Assembly: GCA_018806915.1 (NCBI GenBank)
Contig: JAGKQI010000103.1
Coordinates: 992,001-1,056,000 of the forward strand
Length of the DNA: 64,000 bases
Direction: 5' to 3'
DNA from: Phytophthora colocasiae
Lineage: Eukaryota > Oomycota > Peronosporomycetes > Peronosporales > Peronosporaceae
The translations under genes were made by a program, and so were the position numbers. Below, in pieces: positions 48,731-58,894 of this stretch. Position 1 is the stretch's first letter. Each line of letters begins with the position of its first letter. A model generated the notes under the pieces. That model made no database searches, was not told where the DNA came from, and saw nothing but the letters and a program-made list of their open reading frames with translations.

Positions 48731-51208
48731 CTATTCGCGATGGAGGGTGAAGCCCGTGCCAAGTTCAATCTGCGAGAGTTCCTCTAGCACTTGGTTTCCA
48801 GCGAGGATAGGAGGATACTTGGCTAGGGTCTTGGCCGTCGCAAAGTGACCCAAAGGTTCCAGCATTTTGTCAGATGCAGTGTGGGAAAAGAGAGTGGACG
48901 AAACGCGCCAAAGGCTTTTGCCAGCACTCTTACGCTGGGCAATAGTCTCGAGAGTCGATTCCGCCACCACAACTTCATGAAAACCCGCCTGCACGTATCC
49001 TCCCGTTAGATACTCCATCTGCTTGCCAGCTTGAACAAGAAGACAGCCATCAGGGATCTTCACAGCTGTGCGGGTGCCATCTCGCAGCCAAACGTAAAGC
49101 CCTGGGAAGCGTGACTTGCCGTGAATTGTAAGCAAATTCAGATCTGAAGCATCATTTCGTTAGAAAACATTAGCACTTTTATCTGCCAACATGCTTGTAA
49201 ATCTTCCCTCGAACTCACCGTAGTGGTAGGACGCAAGGACGTCGTTCAGTTGGTTAAACACATTGAAGTTGCTCCCAGTAGGTGCCAACAAGTGAGGGCC
49301 GTACTTGATACGGTCCACTAGCGCATTTTTTTCCAGACCAAGTCCGAGAGCGACGATCTCAACGAGATCCGTAATAGCATCGAGCATCTTGCCACCCCAC
49401 ATATTCATGACATTTTCCCACTCTGGGAATTTCTTTGGGATCACTGGCTCCGCATTCAGCTCCTGGAACTGGGTATTCTATTTGACACGCAACGATTGTT
49501 TGTAAGGTCTTTTCAAGTGTGTGTCGTTTTGGAAGCTACTTACCGCAGGACGTTCGCCCACGCGCCAGAAGAAACGACTTTTCTTGTCTGCTTCGGGAGG
49601 ACACAGAGATACCGGAGCATAGCGCTTGTCCAGTTTCTCTGCACGGGCGCAGTGGTTCCTTGCGCGCTCCTTTTGCTCAGGTGTGACTCCGACCTGGTAG
49701 TGATACTCCGGCCGCGCATCCTCCACAAAGTCTGTCGACTCGAAATATTGCTCCATCATGTCCAGGAAGGTGTCGTTGTCGCTGTCTGCCGAGCGCTATC
49801 AGTGGTAAAACGTTAGAAATCGACGACATGGTGGGTAAGGATCGATTCCGAGTACTTTTCGTCATATTTCAGAGTACAGGTCAAATTGCATGTTTTTCGA
49901 GTACATTTTCGACTGTCGGGCACATCTCCGAGTACAGCGCAATTTGGGAAGGGTGACGAGTACACAGTTCATGAGACGGCACAAATGGATCGGTTATTTC
50001 CTGTCTCATCCCATAGTTTCCAGTCTTATATTATTTCCTTTCTAATCCAATACTTTCCTGTCTCATCTCAGGTTGTTTTCTGTCGTATCCCATAGGTTGT
50101 TTTCTTTGATCATGCCTTTAGTTACCGTGCAACGCAAGTCAGTTTTGAAGAAGAAGTGAAAGCAACACCAACCGACAGCATAACCAAGACCATGGATCGG
50201 GACGACGGGAATGATCTTGTTCCTATACGGCTTCCCCGTGAGGGTGGGGGTGCGCATGGCAAGAGACGCAAACGTAGAGGATACTTCTGCGGGTGCAAAG
50301 GGAACCGGCAGACTGGATGGATATGTAGCCATATCCTAGCAACAATGGGTATCATTGGTACACTGAATATAGATATGGCACTCGCTTCACTACCAATACG
50401 ACTCGCACCAGGAGGCCAGGTCAAGGAGCTAGGTGCTCTCACGCGAGACTCAAATGATGCTGCTTACTTCTCTGTAGATAACTTGGTTCCACTGTTCACA
50501 AAGCTCCCAGCCAGAAACCTACACTGGAATCTTTTGAAGCCTGGTGACAACGGTGCAATTGTTGGTACCATCGTAAAATGGATATCTGGTCGTGAATATA
50601 AATGGGAGGTACACTTCAGCGATGGATCATCCAAGCAATTCAAATGCCAAGCCCTCGCCGAGGCGATAAAGTTCAGCTACGACGCCGGACTCCCCATCAT
50701 GGGCAAGTTGCAGTAGCCATGAGTATCCAAGACAACGACTTTCCATCATGCATCGTTTCATCTTGTTTCCGTGAGGCTTTTATTCCCGACTACTTGTGCC
50801 ATGCCATATCAAAGTACATAGTGAAGAATACGACAACGCCTCCGCCGTATTCCACACAGTGATGAAGAACTAAGGACTCATTTTAAGAGCTTAGAGTAAA
50901 CGTCATTTCAAAAGCATCTTTGTACTCTCAAACCTTCCTTGTGACAACACATGGCAGTATGTACTCGATCATTATCCTAGTGAAGAAAATTTACTCGATT
51001 ATATGCCGATATGGGCTGTACTCGACGTCCTTCCCTTTTGTACTCGCTTTTCATGCCGTTTCCGACATGGTCAGTTTTTGCCTCTTTCTACCTCGTCACG
51101 GACACAGAGCACGCCGAATTTGTGCAACGACTCGGCAGCTTTCGCGCACTCGGCCTTGTCACCGGTGGCCTTGTAGTGCTTGAGGTCAATCACAGGGATG
51201 TCGAGCAT
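48731..51208 (-). CDS. 2-oxoglutarate/Fe(II)-dependent oxygenase, intron 1 enlarged by a transposon
   Basis: Four exons (51208-51092, 49795-49544, 49477-49219, 49143-48731) total 1041 nt, 346 residues. It starts MLDIPVIDLKHYKA, the N-terminal signature of IPNS-type dioxygenases; HKFGVLCVRDE is joined across intron 1 to RSADSDNDTFLDMMEQYF. The iron ligands are seen as SYHYDLNLLTIHG (H-x-D) and, after ETIAQR..SLWRVSSTLFSH, the distal His. Such enzymes hydroxylate or oxidise small molecules using 2-oxoglutarate; the substrate is unknown. Intron 1 is 1,296 bp, of which 1,239 bp are a MULE remnant plus one target copy, leaving an ordinary 57-bp intron with a GATTTCTAACG branch-like sequence. Introns 2 and 3 are 66 and 75 bp. 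Confidence 0.88.
49824..49832. repeat. 9-bp target-site duplication of MULE (left), CGACATGGT
   Basis: Identical to 51063-51071. Nine-base duplications are the hallmark of Mutator-like elements. Confidence 0.85.
49849..49964 (+). repeat. Left terminal repeat array (five CGAGTAC units)
   Basis: Units at 49849, 49871 (variant AGAGTACA), 49898, 49929 and 49957. They are probable transposase-binding sites and mirror the right end. Confidence 0.8.
50192..50716 (+). pseudogene. C-terminal fragment of MULE transposase with SWIM zinc finger
   Basis: An ORF of about 175 residues from the first in-frame ATG; the open frame reaches back to about 50090. A basic stretch GKRRKRRG precedes the SWIM motif CGCKGNRQTGWICSH (C-x-C..C-x-H), which MULE transposases carry after the catalytic domain. 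A small beta-rich domain follows (NGAIVGTIVKW, YKWEVHFSDGSSKQF). The DDE catalytic region is missing, so it cannot transpose by itself. Confidence 0.75.
50921..51046 (-). repeat. Right terminal repeat array (five inverted CGAGTAC units)
   Basis: Inverse-orientation units at 50921, 50960, 50990 (variant TTTACTCG), 51017 and 51039, matching the left array in spacing. Confidence 0.8.
51063..51071. repeat. 9-bp target-site duplication of MULE (right), CGACATGGT
   Basis: Identical to 49824-49832; lies inside the original 57-bp intron of the oxygenase gene. Confidence 0.85.
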
Positions 51209-51675
51209 CGCGAATTGGAAATGCCGTTGTCAACGTTGATCCAAGTCTGGTGGTCTGGACAATTCGGGCTCGGTTTCTGTACGTATATTGCGAATATGGT
51301 AAGCATTCAGAGGACACTTCAAGCAGAGCTTTAGACCTTGCTCATCAAATGGATGTACATATTCCATGAACATATTCCATGAAGACTTTAGCACACACCC
51401 TACACTCGCGAGCATTAGAATCTAATGCTACATGTAGCGAGTTGTGCAACAAAGGTAGAGAGATTCACTGCAACGTTCTATAATAAAGTTTAACAGTTGT
51501 GGTTGGGGCCAGTATATGGCCGCTGATTAGCTGAAATTCCCCCGACAACCCATTTGTTGACGTATCGTACCCATTTTTAAGGTCGTATTATTTTTACTTT
51601 ATTTAAGTTTTAAACGGAATTATTTTTGTTTTCTAAGAATATTTTATTTTTTAAATTAACAAAGCACTTTGTTGA
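51209..51675. other. Divergent intergenic region, AT-rich
   Basis: 467 bp lie between the oxygenase start (-) and the primase start (+). 51590-51660 is strongly AT-rich. No ORF or repeat of note, apart from the doubled CATATTCCATGAA near 51357-51381. Confidence 0.5.
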
Positions 51676-53085
51676 ATGAAACAAGCAACATACACACTAA
51701 TGGCCGCAACTACCTCACTAAGTTTCTACTGTGGCGCGCCTCAGCAACCCGTAGCCTTAGACGACTTCCAAGAGCTAGGACACAAGCGCGTAAGACTGCT
51801 GAGTCGTGCCAGCACACGATGGATGCCAAAATCCGTGCACACGCCGGCTGTGATTGATGAAGCGGAATTACAAGTGCTCGCTGCTGGAACTCAATCCGAC
51901 ATAATATCCCATTACGCTTTACTACTCGCCTTCTGCAGGTAACATGGATGTTCAATTTAATCACGCAGGCTTTAAGTTTTCTGGTAACTCATTATATTTT
52001 TCGTCCAAGGACACAGCGTCTCGAGCGGGTGGAGTTGGCTAACCACTGCTGAAGCGAAGCTGTTTTCGGTTCGTCTAAGCAAGTTGCCTCCATACACAGC
52101 TGTGACACTGCTAGCAAGCGAAGGAATACGGTACGATCTATTGAACGAAGACAGCCCGGATATTGACATAACGCAGAAGGGCATTTACCGAGTTCCTTTC
52201 TCGGAAGCGCCGGCATTGGTGAAACATCGCGAAGTGGTAATCCACGACGGATTCTGTTTGGTACCTCTTCGTAAGATGGGTGTCGTAGCTGTGTATCACT
52301 TCGAAAAGTACTTGGAAAAACACTTGCGAGACTTACAATGTGCCATACCTGTGCAGAGGCCGGAGATAGAGCGCCTGACGCCGATTTTGAGTGGTTTCGT
52401 CAGGGAAGCCCGTGTTTTGGCTGGATCAGAGGGTTCAATGATGAAGAAAACTGGCAGATCAACGTTAGATGTGGCAAAGATCGATCAAGTTGCTGAAAAG
52501 CATTTCCCGTTGTGTATGAAGCACCTGCACCGCAAGCTTCGTGAGAACCATCATCTTAAATATGATGGGCGTGTTCAGTATCGATTGTTTCTCAAGGGTG
52601 CGGGATTCTCAGTTCACGAGTGCATCCAGTTTTTCCGTGCTGAATTCATCAAGAACATATCCGCTACCAAGTTTGACAAAGAGTATACCTATCACATCCG
52701 CCACAGCTACGGACTCGAAGGCTCACGAATCGACTATGCGCCGCCCGATTGCGAACATATCATTTCCGGTAGCGCACCAAGCCACGGACAATATCACGGA
52801 TGTCCATTCAAACACTGGGGGCGTCCCGCGTTACAGGAAGAATTACGCCGTCACGGATTATCCTTTCAAACTGCAATGGAGATCACGCAACAGGTTTCTG
52901 CAGGCAATTACCAGAGCGCATGCAGATCATTTTTTGACGCAACGCATCCATCCTCGACTTCTACTGCTCAACTAACACTCAACAAGTGGAACCCAGGTCA
53001 ACAAGATAATTCTTCACATCAGACAAGTATCGTAATGCATCCAAACGCGTACTTGGACGCGAGCAGATCTGGTGAACTAGAGTAA
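51676..53085 (+). CDS. PRIM2: DNA primase large subunit
   Basis: Two exons (51676-51938, 52017-53085) total 1332 nt, 443 residues. The N-terminal helical domain has DIISHYALLLAFC, the splice, then WLTTAEAKLFSVRLSKLP. A GIYRVPFSEAPALVKHREVVI block follows, then the Fe-S domain. Its four cysteine ligands lie near residues 254 (FPLCMKHLH), 333 (PPDCEHII), 350 (HGCPFKHW) and 390 (QSACRSFF). NHHLKYDGRVQYRLFLKG and YTYHIRHSYG complete the family pattern. It pairs with PRIM1 in the Pol alpha-primase complex to start DNA synthesis. The acceptor AGGACACAG at 52016 is required to keep frame; the AG five bases earlier leads to a stop. ATG 51700 is an alternative start. Confidence 0.93.
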
Positions 53086-53172
53086 AATGGCTACATTTTC
53101 GGATTACTGGAAACCCAACTTTACTTTTGATTGGTTGAGCCGTTTTGACAAAACTTGTTAACCACCAACATC

Positions 53173-54915
53173 ATGAACGGGAACGAGTCAAGTGCCGCTG
53201 CGTCTTCCTCACCGCCGAGAGATTTGGGCAGTCTGAGCACTAGCAACACCACGTCGAGTCAACTTTTGGCCATCTTGCATGAGCTGCGCAATTCCGTTGG
53301 TCCGAGTACGTAACGTGAAAGTCATTTGATGGAATGACAATTTTTTTTTAATACTAATTTTTTGTGTTGCATTGCTATTTTAGAGGTCGTGAACAATGCC
53401 ATTGCAAAGGTCATGCGGATACCAGTGGAACACTTGGGACTGAATGCTCCAAGTGACGGCAGGAAGAAAACGAAGAAGGAGAAGCAGCTATTAAAGCAAC
53501 AGAAAAATGATGCAAAAGCTGCTGGAAACGTGTCTGGAACTAACCAACCACAGAAGAAAAAGAAAAAGCGCGAGTTCAACATGAGCAACTACACGATTCG
53601 TGCAGTAGCAGTGAAGTTCCTGTATCTTGGGGAGAAATACGCTGGCTTTGCACGTCAAGATCACATGCCCGAGACAGTGGAGCGTTATCTGCTGGAAGCT
53701 CTGGTGCGTTCCAAATTAATCGAAAGTGTTGACGACGCTGGTTACTCGCGTTGTGGACGAACGGATCGTGGTGTGAGCGCCTTTGGACAAGTTGTTGCGC
53801 TTCGCATGCGCTCGAATCTGCCTGCTACTGCTGAATTGCTTAGTGCATCGTCAATCGATGATGTGCGGCCTGGTGAGAAGTTCCTAGTGCGTTTGGCTTC
53901 AGGTGAGGAGAAGACACTCACTGAGGTGGACTATGCATCGCACATTAACCGTGCACTTCCTGCGGATATTCGAGTGTACTCGGTTGCTTCCTGCCGTCCT
54001 GAGTTCAGTGCTCGATTCGACTGTAAGGCGCGGATGTATCGCTACTTCTTCGTTAAACGGGACCTGGACATTGAGAAGATGCGGGCAGCTGCGCAGCACC
54101 TCGTTGGCAAGCACGACTTCCGCAATTTCTGCCGTATCGATCCCAACTGTCACGTGTATGAGCGCAACGTACAGTCGTTCGAGATTAAGAAGTGTCCAGG
54201 ACAGCATGCCGATGACCCACACCAGCAAATGTACCGCTGTGAGGTCTTCGGTCGTGCATTCCTATGGCACCAGGTGCGCTGCATGGTTGAGATACTGTTC
54301 TTGATTGGCTCCGGACGAGAAGAACCGAGCATCATCCCACAGCTTTTGGATATTGCTCAGACGCCACGCAAGCCTCAGTACGACATGGCATCGGACCTGC
54401 CGCTTGTGCTACATGAGTGCTACTTTGCAGACCCGGACAGTGCGGAGGATTCTGGCCCACGTTTCGAGTACACGCCGCTGGCGTTGCTACAAGTGCATGC
54501 TCAGCTTACTGAGATGTGGGAACAGCGGAGTGTGCAAGCCGCTATGCTGCGCAGCCATCTCGATGCACTTGAGGCATTTCAGGTCGATGCAAAGCTCGTG
54601 GTGAACGATCTGGATCACTACGCACCGAAGCTGGAAGAGCTGATGCGGGCTCAAAATCTGCTGACGGACGAAGGTGGAGCAGTTAAGTGGAAGGATGTGA
54701 GTCCATTACTTCCGTTATCCAAAAAACGGAAAACTTTGCCACTAGCAAAGCGTGACACGGGACATTCCGTTGACGAACGCAAGCGTAAAGCTCAAGAGAG
54801 AAAACGTCGACGTGAGGAAGAAGAAGAATCTGCGACGCAGGCGGCCAAAGAGGTGAAGACGGAGAACGGGGTCCACGTGAGCACGCACGAAGTGGCAACT
54901 GCGACGTTGCCATGA
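53173..54915 (+). CDS. PUS3: tRNA pseudouridine(38/39) synthase, PUS3/DEG1 type
   Basis: Two exons (53173-53305, 53384-54915) total 1665 nt, 554 residues. A Lys-rich region (RKKTKKEKQLLKQQ, QKKKKKREF) looks like a nuclear signal. The TruA fold follows: VKFLYLGEKYAGFARQ, the catalytic-Asp loop YSRCGRTDRGVSAFGQVV, RALPADIRVYSV, FDCKARMYRYFF, KHDFRNFCRID and the FLWHQVRCMVEILF helix. TruA-family enzymes of the PUS3 branch modify positions 38/39 of the tRNA anticodon arm. The C-terminus is a charged Lys/Arg/Glu extension. The gene follows PRIM2 by 87 bp on the same strand. The 78-bp intron begins GTACGT. Confidence 0.93.
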
Positions 54916-55433
54916 TCTGTTGATACAGTAGATAGAGAAGAAGACCGAGGTCCTTCAGTGGACCGTTCTGCAACGCAGAGCCTTGTGAAACTTTGAAACT
55001 TTTGTGAATCTCGAACACGTTTTGTGGGCATCGCGTTCATGATAATGCGACCAAACAACATGGCTTCACAGACGATGGTGGCCAGTCAATTTACCAAAGT
55101 CGCAGACGAAACGATCTCTCAGACGAGGTCCTGACGAATGTCTCCGGAAATGAGTTTGACAAAAAATGAGGTCAAGGTTCACACCACTGGTTTCAGTTAC
55201 CGTGCGAGTTATCGTCAACTAAATATGTTCTGTACATGACGAAAAGAACTGATGAAAGTGTCAAACTTAGTAAATACTGCATGGCCAAGATGGCTTAAAA
55301 GCTGACTAATAGTACACGGGCAACTCCAGTTGCAGCAACAGCGATCATTTTTCTATGGTACATGTGTAGGATGCTGCTTGTTGTCGGATGCCGCTTTGCC
55401 TTGATTCGATAGATGAGAGGATGGAGAACAGGT
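54916..55433. other. Convergent 3' region, no gene seen
   Basis: 518 bp lie between the stops of PUS3 (+) and the PP2C gene (-). Short antisense ORFs near 54792-55061 continue opposite PUS3 and are not supported. Confidence 0.5.
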
Positions 55434-56699
55434 TCACACGCAGTCCACTGATGCAGCCGCCGCACGCTTCTTTTGAGCTTCGGCCGCCTGTGCCGCCTCG
55501 ATGGGCGTCACTGGTAGAACCTCCTGTTCGTCTTGGTTGAAGCAGACGATAATAGCGCTAACGTTGTCAGTGGATCCCAATGCAATGGCGTGACTCACGA
55601 GCTCTTCCGTTGCGTGCTGCACATCGCCATGTAGACCCAATTTGGCACGGACGAAGTTCACCACATCCTGGGGATCCATGACGTCGTACAGGCCGTCACA
55701 GCCAAGTACCATAAACTCGTCCTGGCTCTTGATCTCGTGCACAACCACGTCCGGTGTGGCACTGACCAAGTCTCCATTGAATCTGCTCTTGAATTCACCT
55801 CGTCCAGTCTTGAAGTCGATGTCTCCAAAGGCTCGCGATACTCCGAGCATTCCATAGATCCGGCCTTTGGAAATCTGTCCCTTGGCTGCGAGAATCCTGT
55901 CGCGTTCACTGGAGAGCTCTGGTGTGTGGGCGATGCACATATCCTTCGCCTGTCCGTTGGTGGACAATACGACCTGCGAGTCCCCTACAGAGGACACGAG
56001 TGCCGTGGTGCCGCGGATCACGACCGACACTGCGGTGGATCCGCTGGGCAATTGTCGTTTGAAGATTTCTTCATCTGTCGCTGCGTAAGCTGTTCGGACC
56101 GAGTCCGTCAGAGTCAGGTCGGGTGACTGCAAACTGCGTGCAGATTCCGGCTCGTACATAGGTTTTGCGAGATGGCAGAACACGTTTTCGTGTAGGTTTT
56201 GCGCCAAGTATTCGGCGACTTCAGGGCCTCCATGGCCATCGTACAAACCGAAGAAGGCAATGAGGTCCTCGTCGACTTTCCGTGATGTGGTCGTATGTCT
56301 GTCCTCGTTGTCTTTGCGCATACCCGTGTCCGAGTAGACGCCGTAACTCACGCGGATTTGTGGGAAGTACTGCCCTGCAGGTCGGTGCAGCACCAATGTG
56401 CGTTCCGTGTCCGAGGCAGTAGTGGCAGTGGAGAAGACGCTACCGCTTGGACTGGCGGGCGAGCAGATGCTAGCAGACGGAGAATTGATGTCCGCACTGG
56501 CTTCGAGCGTCATTCCACGCTCGCCGAAGATGCTGAAGACGTCACGGTGCGAATCGCTCATAGGTGGGCGATGGGCTCCTACGCCGCTGTCATCGCGCGC
56601 TTGTTGCTTGGAGGCGGCTTGCAGGAAGATCTGACTGAGGCTTGGACGCTGGTCACTGGGGCTGGCGGGCAGTACGTCCTTAGACGTCTGACAGCCCAT
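55434..56699 (-). CDS. PP2C-family protein phosphatase with N-myristoylation signal
   Basis: A single exon of 421 residues. MGCQTSKD at the start fits N-myristoylation on Gly2 and palmitoylation on Cys3, so it is probably membrane-bound. A Ser/Pro-rich linker follows. The catalytic domain starts near residue 115 (VSYGVYSDTGMRKDNEDRH). Metal-binding motifs are FGLYDGHGG, SSVGDSQVV, VLGCDGLYDVMD and GSTDNVSAIIV. SGSTAVSVVI and GVSRAFGDIDFK also match PP2C. These Mg/Mn-dependent Ser/Thr phosphatases counter stress and cell-cycle kinases. All catalytic Asp residues seem present. Confidence 0.93.
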   Translation of the reverse strand: MGCQTSKDVLPASPSDQRPSLSQIFLQAASKQQARDDSGVGAHRPPMSDSHRDVFSIFGERGMTLEASADINSPSASICSPASPSGSVFSTATTASDTERTLVLHRPAGQYFPQIRVSYGVYSDTGMRKDNEDRHTTTSRKVDEDLIAFFGLYDGHGGPEVAEYLAQNLHENVFCHLAKPMYEPESARSLQSPDLTLTDSVRTAYAATDEEIFKRQLPSGSTAVSVVIRGTTALVSSVGDSQVVLSTNGQAKDMCIAHTPELSSERDRILAAKGQISKGRIYGMLGVSRAFGDIDFKTGRGEFKSRFNGDLVSATPDVVVHEIKSQDEFMVLGCDGLYDVMDPQDVVNFVRAKLGLHGDVQHATEELVSHAIALGSTDNVSAIIVCFNQDEQEVLPVTPIEAAQAAEAQKKRAAAASVDCV

Positions 56700-56778
56700 G
56701 GAGAGCTTGGGGAAGCGGATGATTGCTGCTTAATCCAACGAAACTCAGCGAGTTTCGTCGACGTGCACAAAGGCGGCT

Positions 56779-56797
56779 GCAAATTGGCAAATGCAGC
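56779..56797 (-). promoter_or_regulatory. Oomycete Inr/FPR-like core promoter of PP2C gene
   Basis: GCTGCATTTGCCAATTTGC on the minus strand matches the CATTYYNCAWTTT core with one mismatch, 80-98 bp before the ATG at 56699. Confidence 0.5.
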
Positions 56798-57155
56798 AAA
56801 AGGAGGTTAGTGCGAGGTTGCAGATAGAGAAATAAGTGGGTTGAAATGGAAGAAGAGTGTTTTTATTTTCTCCACATTTCGAGCCATCAAACTACGAGAC
56901 AACAAAAAAAGCCATCAAATAAACGTACCGATAGGGGGTGCAACTGCCTGCAAGTGTGTTTGTTGGAGTGCGGTGAGGTCCGTGGTTGCGCGCGGAAAAG
57001 GAGGATGTAGCGGTTGGTTTGCGCCACCAGATGGGTCAAAAGGTGGCCTAGGGCTAACGTTGAGGAATGGGCAGCCCTTTGTCACTTGCTTTCGAGGTTG
57101 CCGTTCTCTGAATGAGGCCGTCCATGGAAGGAGTATTTTTGCGAACGGGCTTGGG

Positions 57156-57182
57156 CTGGGGCCCCCAGACTGGGGGCCCCAG
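57156..57182. repeat. 27-bp perfect palindrome, GC-rich
   Basis: CTGGGGCCCCCAG, one A, CTGGGGGCCCCAG: 13-bp arms that are exact reverse complements. Confidence 0.8.
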
Positions 57183-58347
57183 TGGGGGTGTCGGGAGGGG
57201 CGCAGAAGAGCCAGGAGCCAGGGAGCTGTAAATTACAGCCTGTAATAGGCCAATCGCGACGCGACGCTTGGACTCACTTGGCGGAAAACCACCTGGGGCA
57301 CCTTGTCTGGTCGCCTCCGCATTGCCACAAGCACTTACTTCCTCGCGACGCCACACAGAAATTCACAGCGCCGCCGCGTTCCGTTTCGGCGCAGTTTCCC
57401 CGCTGGGCATTTGAGATCTGTAGACGAACTCGCTAGAACTTGCCAGCGCGACATGGTTGCCGCAGTGTACATGCACTGCCTGGCAGTACAGATGTCGCTC
57501 AGCGGTCATTGGCAGTGCCTATTAGCAACAGGCGGTTGCCTCCACACGCCCTAAAATTTGTAATTGCCCTTGCTTGCACTTGATGCTGGCGGATCGACAC
57601 ACGCGTCAAAGGCGTCAGCAGGTGTTGTATCCAAGGCCGGCTGAGAATCCCTGCACAGGCGAGAATTCACGCCGTGCTCGACAAAAAAGTAATAATTCTG
57701 TTGCAACTTGCAAAGGTTGGCGTTCCAGACAACTTCAACGCCGCTGGAACCGCCAAAATACACTGCCGGCGAACTGGAGGCGCGTCATTGGTAACACCTT
57801 GAAGTTGCCTTTACCGCATACCCACGCGACTCGAGCCTCGAGGGCTGCGATGGAGCTGCCAAGATAAGATGGACATGGCTGCGGCGTGAGTGCCTTCGAC
57901 AGCAAGTCAAGGCGTTGCGTGTGACCTAAAGTTAGGCCTCCAACGTAATCAGACGCACGTGCGCCAAAGGCACCTGCACTCGCAGCGGCTATTGGCGCTC
58001 AACCATGACATGGAGCCGCCGCAGTATTATTGGCGCTGACGCCGGTGCTTCGTGGCGGTGCAACTCGCTCAGGTCAGTATTTTCGAACAATACAGTCAGT
58101 TTTTCGACCGGCGGGAGCTGGCATTGTCGATGTTGACGTGCAATTTCGACGGTTCCTTCAGTCATTAACGACTGCCAGCTGGTTCCGACAAGGGACAGTG
58201 TGGCGTGGCGTGCGGTGCACAGGTATCTCGCGTGGATTTTCGCGACGACCCGGTGCCGCTCCGGACAAGCGACCTGGAGCGGCCAGCGCGGACGCGGAGC
58301 CGACCCAGATCTTGGCGTGCGCGAAGCAAATCAGATCCATCTCGTAC

Positions 58348-58445
58348 GTAGTGTTGGGCAATATCCAGGATAAATCCAGGATAGCCATTTTTGTCCAGGC
58401 GTCGCCATTTTTGTCCTGGATTTGCCACTTTTGTCCAAAGTGGTA
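58348..58445 (+). repeat. Dispersed repeat A, GTAGTGTTGGG end with CCAGGA/TCCTGG motifs
   Basis: It starts GTAGTGTTGGGCAATATCC and contains several CCAGGA, TCCAGG and TTGTCC blocks in both orientations. It shares its start and motif set with 63446-63545. Probable terminus of a mobile element; family unknown. Confidence 0.5.
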
Positions 58446-58691
58446 CTTCAGATCCACAAAGAATTAAAACCCTCCCACCGTTGTTTTATATAAAGAATTG
58501 GGACCACTCGCTGTCGAGGCGTCGCACGAAAGAAATCTCCTCCTACCCGATGTGCGTGCCCCACCTAGACCACCAGGGCGAGAGCGTCCCAAGCTTGGAG
58601 TGTATAGTTTCGTGTTCGGCTACGAGCGCTCACTGCAGACAGTGCTTGAGCGACGCGTTCAGATCCAAGCTGTATTAAGCGTCGAGTCTGG

Positions 58692-58772
58692 GCCAAGCAG
58701 CTGAAGGACGTCATCTCCATCGGCATTGGCGGCAGCTCCCTGGGACAGAAGCACAGCTCGCAGCCGCAATAA
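58692..58772 (+). pseudogene. Glucose-6-phosphate isomerase fragment
   Basis: One frame reads AKQLKDVISIGIGGSSLG, the conserved phosphosugar-isomerase block (V-I-x-I-G-I-G-G-S-x-L-G), then runs into unrelated codons and TAA. Only this exon-like scrap of about 18-20 residues is recognisable. The enzyme needs some 550 residues, so this is a relic or captured fragment. Confidence 0.6.
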
Positions 58773-58778
58773 AGTCAA

Positions 58779-58804
58779 ATGTGCTGTACTGTAGTACAGC
58801 ACAT
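58779..58804. repeat. 26-bp perfect palindrome upstream of COQ9
   Basis: ATGTGCTGTACT, GT, AGTACAGCACAT: 12-bp perfect arms, 91 bp before the COQ9 ATG. Confidence 0.75.
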
Positions 58805-58894
58805 GCACGGCAAAATGAGATTGTCACTATTCTGTGTGAGTGACACTTGCTTTAAACGGGGGGAGCAGAGCGAATCAAGAAGTACTCAACGATC

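Larger units (their letters stand above)
49833..51062. mobile_element. MULE (Mutator-like) deletion derivative inside an intron
   Basis: 1,230 bp bounded by the 9-bp duplication CGACATGGT. Each end is a loose inverted repeat of about 100 bp built from five copies of CGAGTACA-like units. The left copies (plus orientation) start at 49849, 49871, 49898, 49929 and 49957. The right copies, in inverse orientation, start at 50921, 50960, 50990, 51017 and 51039. Spacings counted from the outer ends mirror each other (22, 27, 31, 28 and 22, 27, 30, 39). Inside is only the C-terminal part of a transposase with a SWIM zinc finger. It is non-autonomous and sits in intron 1 of the oxygenase gene. Confidence 0.88.
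56700..58894. other. Repeat-rich gap with transposon debris and gene scraps
   Basis: About 2.2 kb between PP2C (-) and COQ9 (+). It is GC-rich, with many short overlapping ORFs without coding character. It contains a 13-bp-arm palindrome (57156-57182), a repeat shared with 63446-63545 (58348-58445), a glucose-6-phosphate isomerase scrap (58692-58772) and a 12-bp-arm palindrome (58779-58804). Apart from the PP2C promoter at its left end it looks like old mobile DNA. Confidence 0.55.

Noticed and set aside
49504..49866. Plus-strand ORF 49496-49816 and minus-strand start MTKSTRNRS at 49865
   Set aside because: The first is antisense to an oxygenase exon; the second would place the oxygenase start inside MULE sequence, contradicted by the conserved exon at 51208-51092.
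57551..57763. Minus-strand ORF of 70 codons
   Set aside because: No family, no conserved features, conflicting frames around it.
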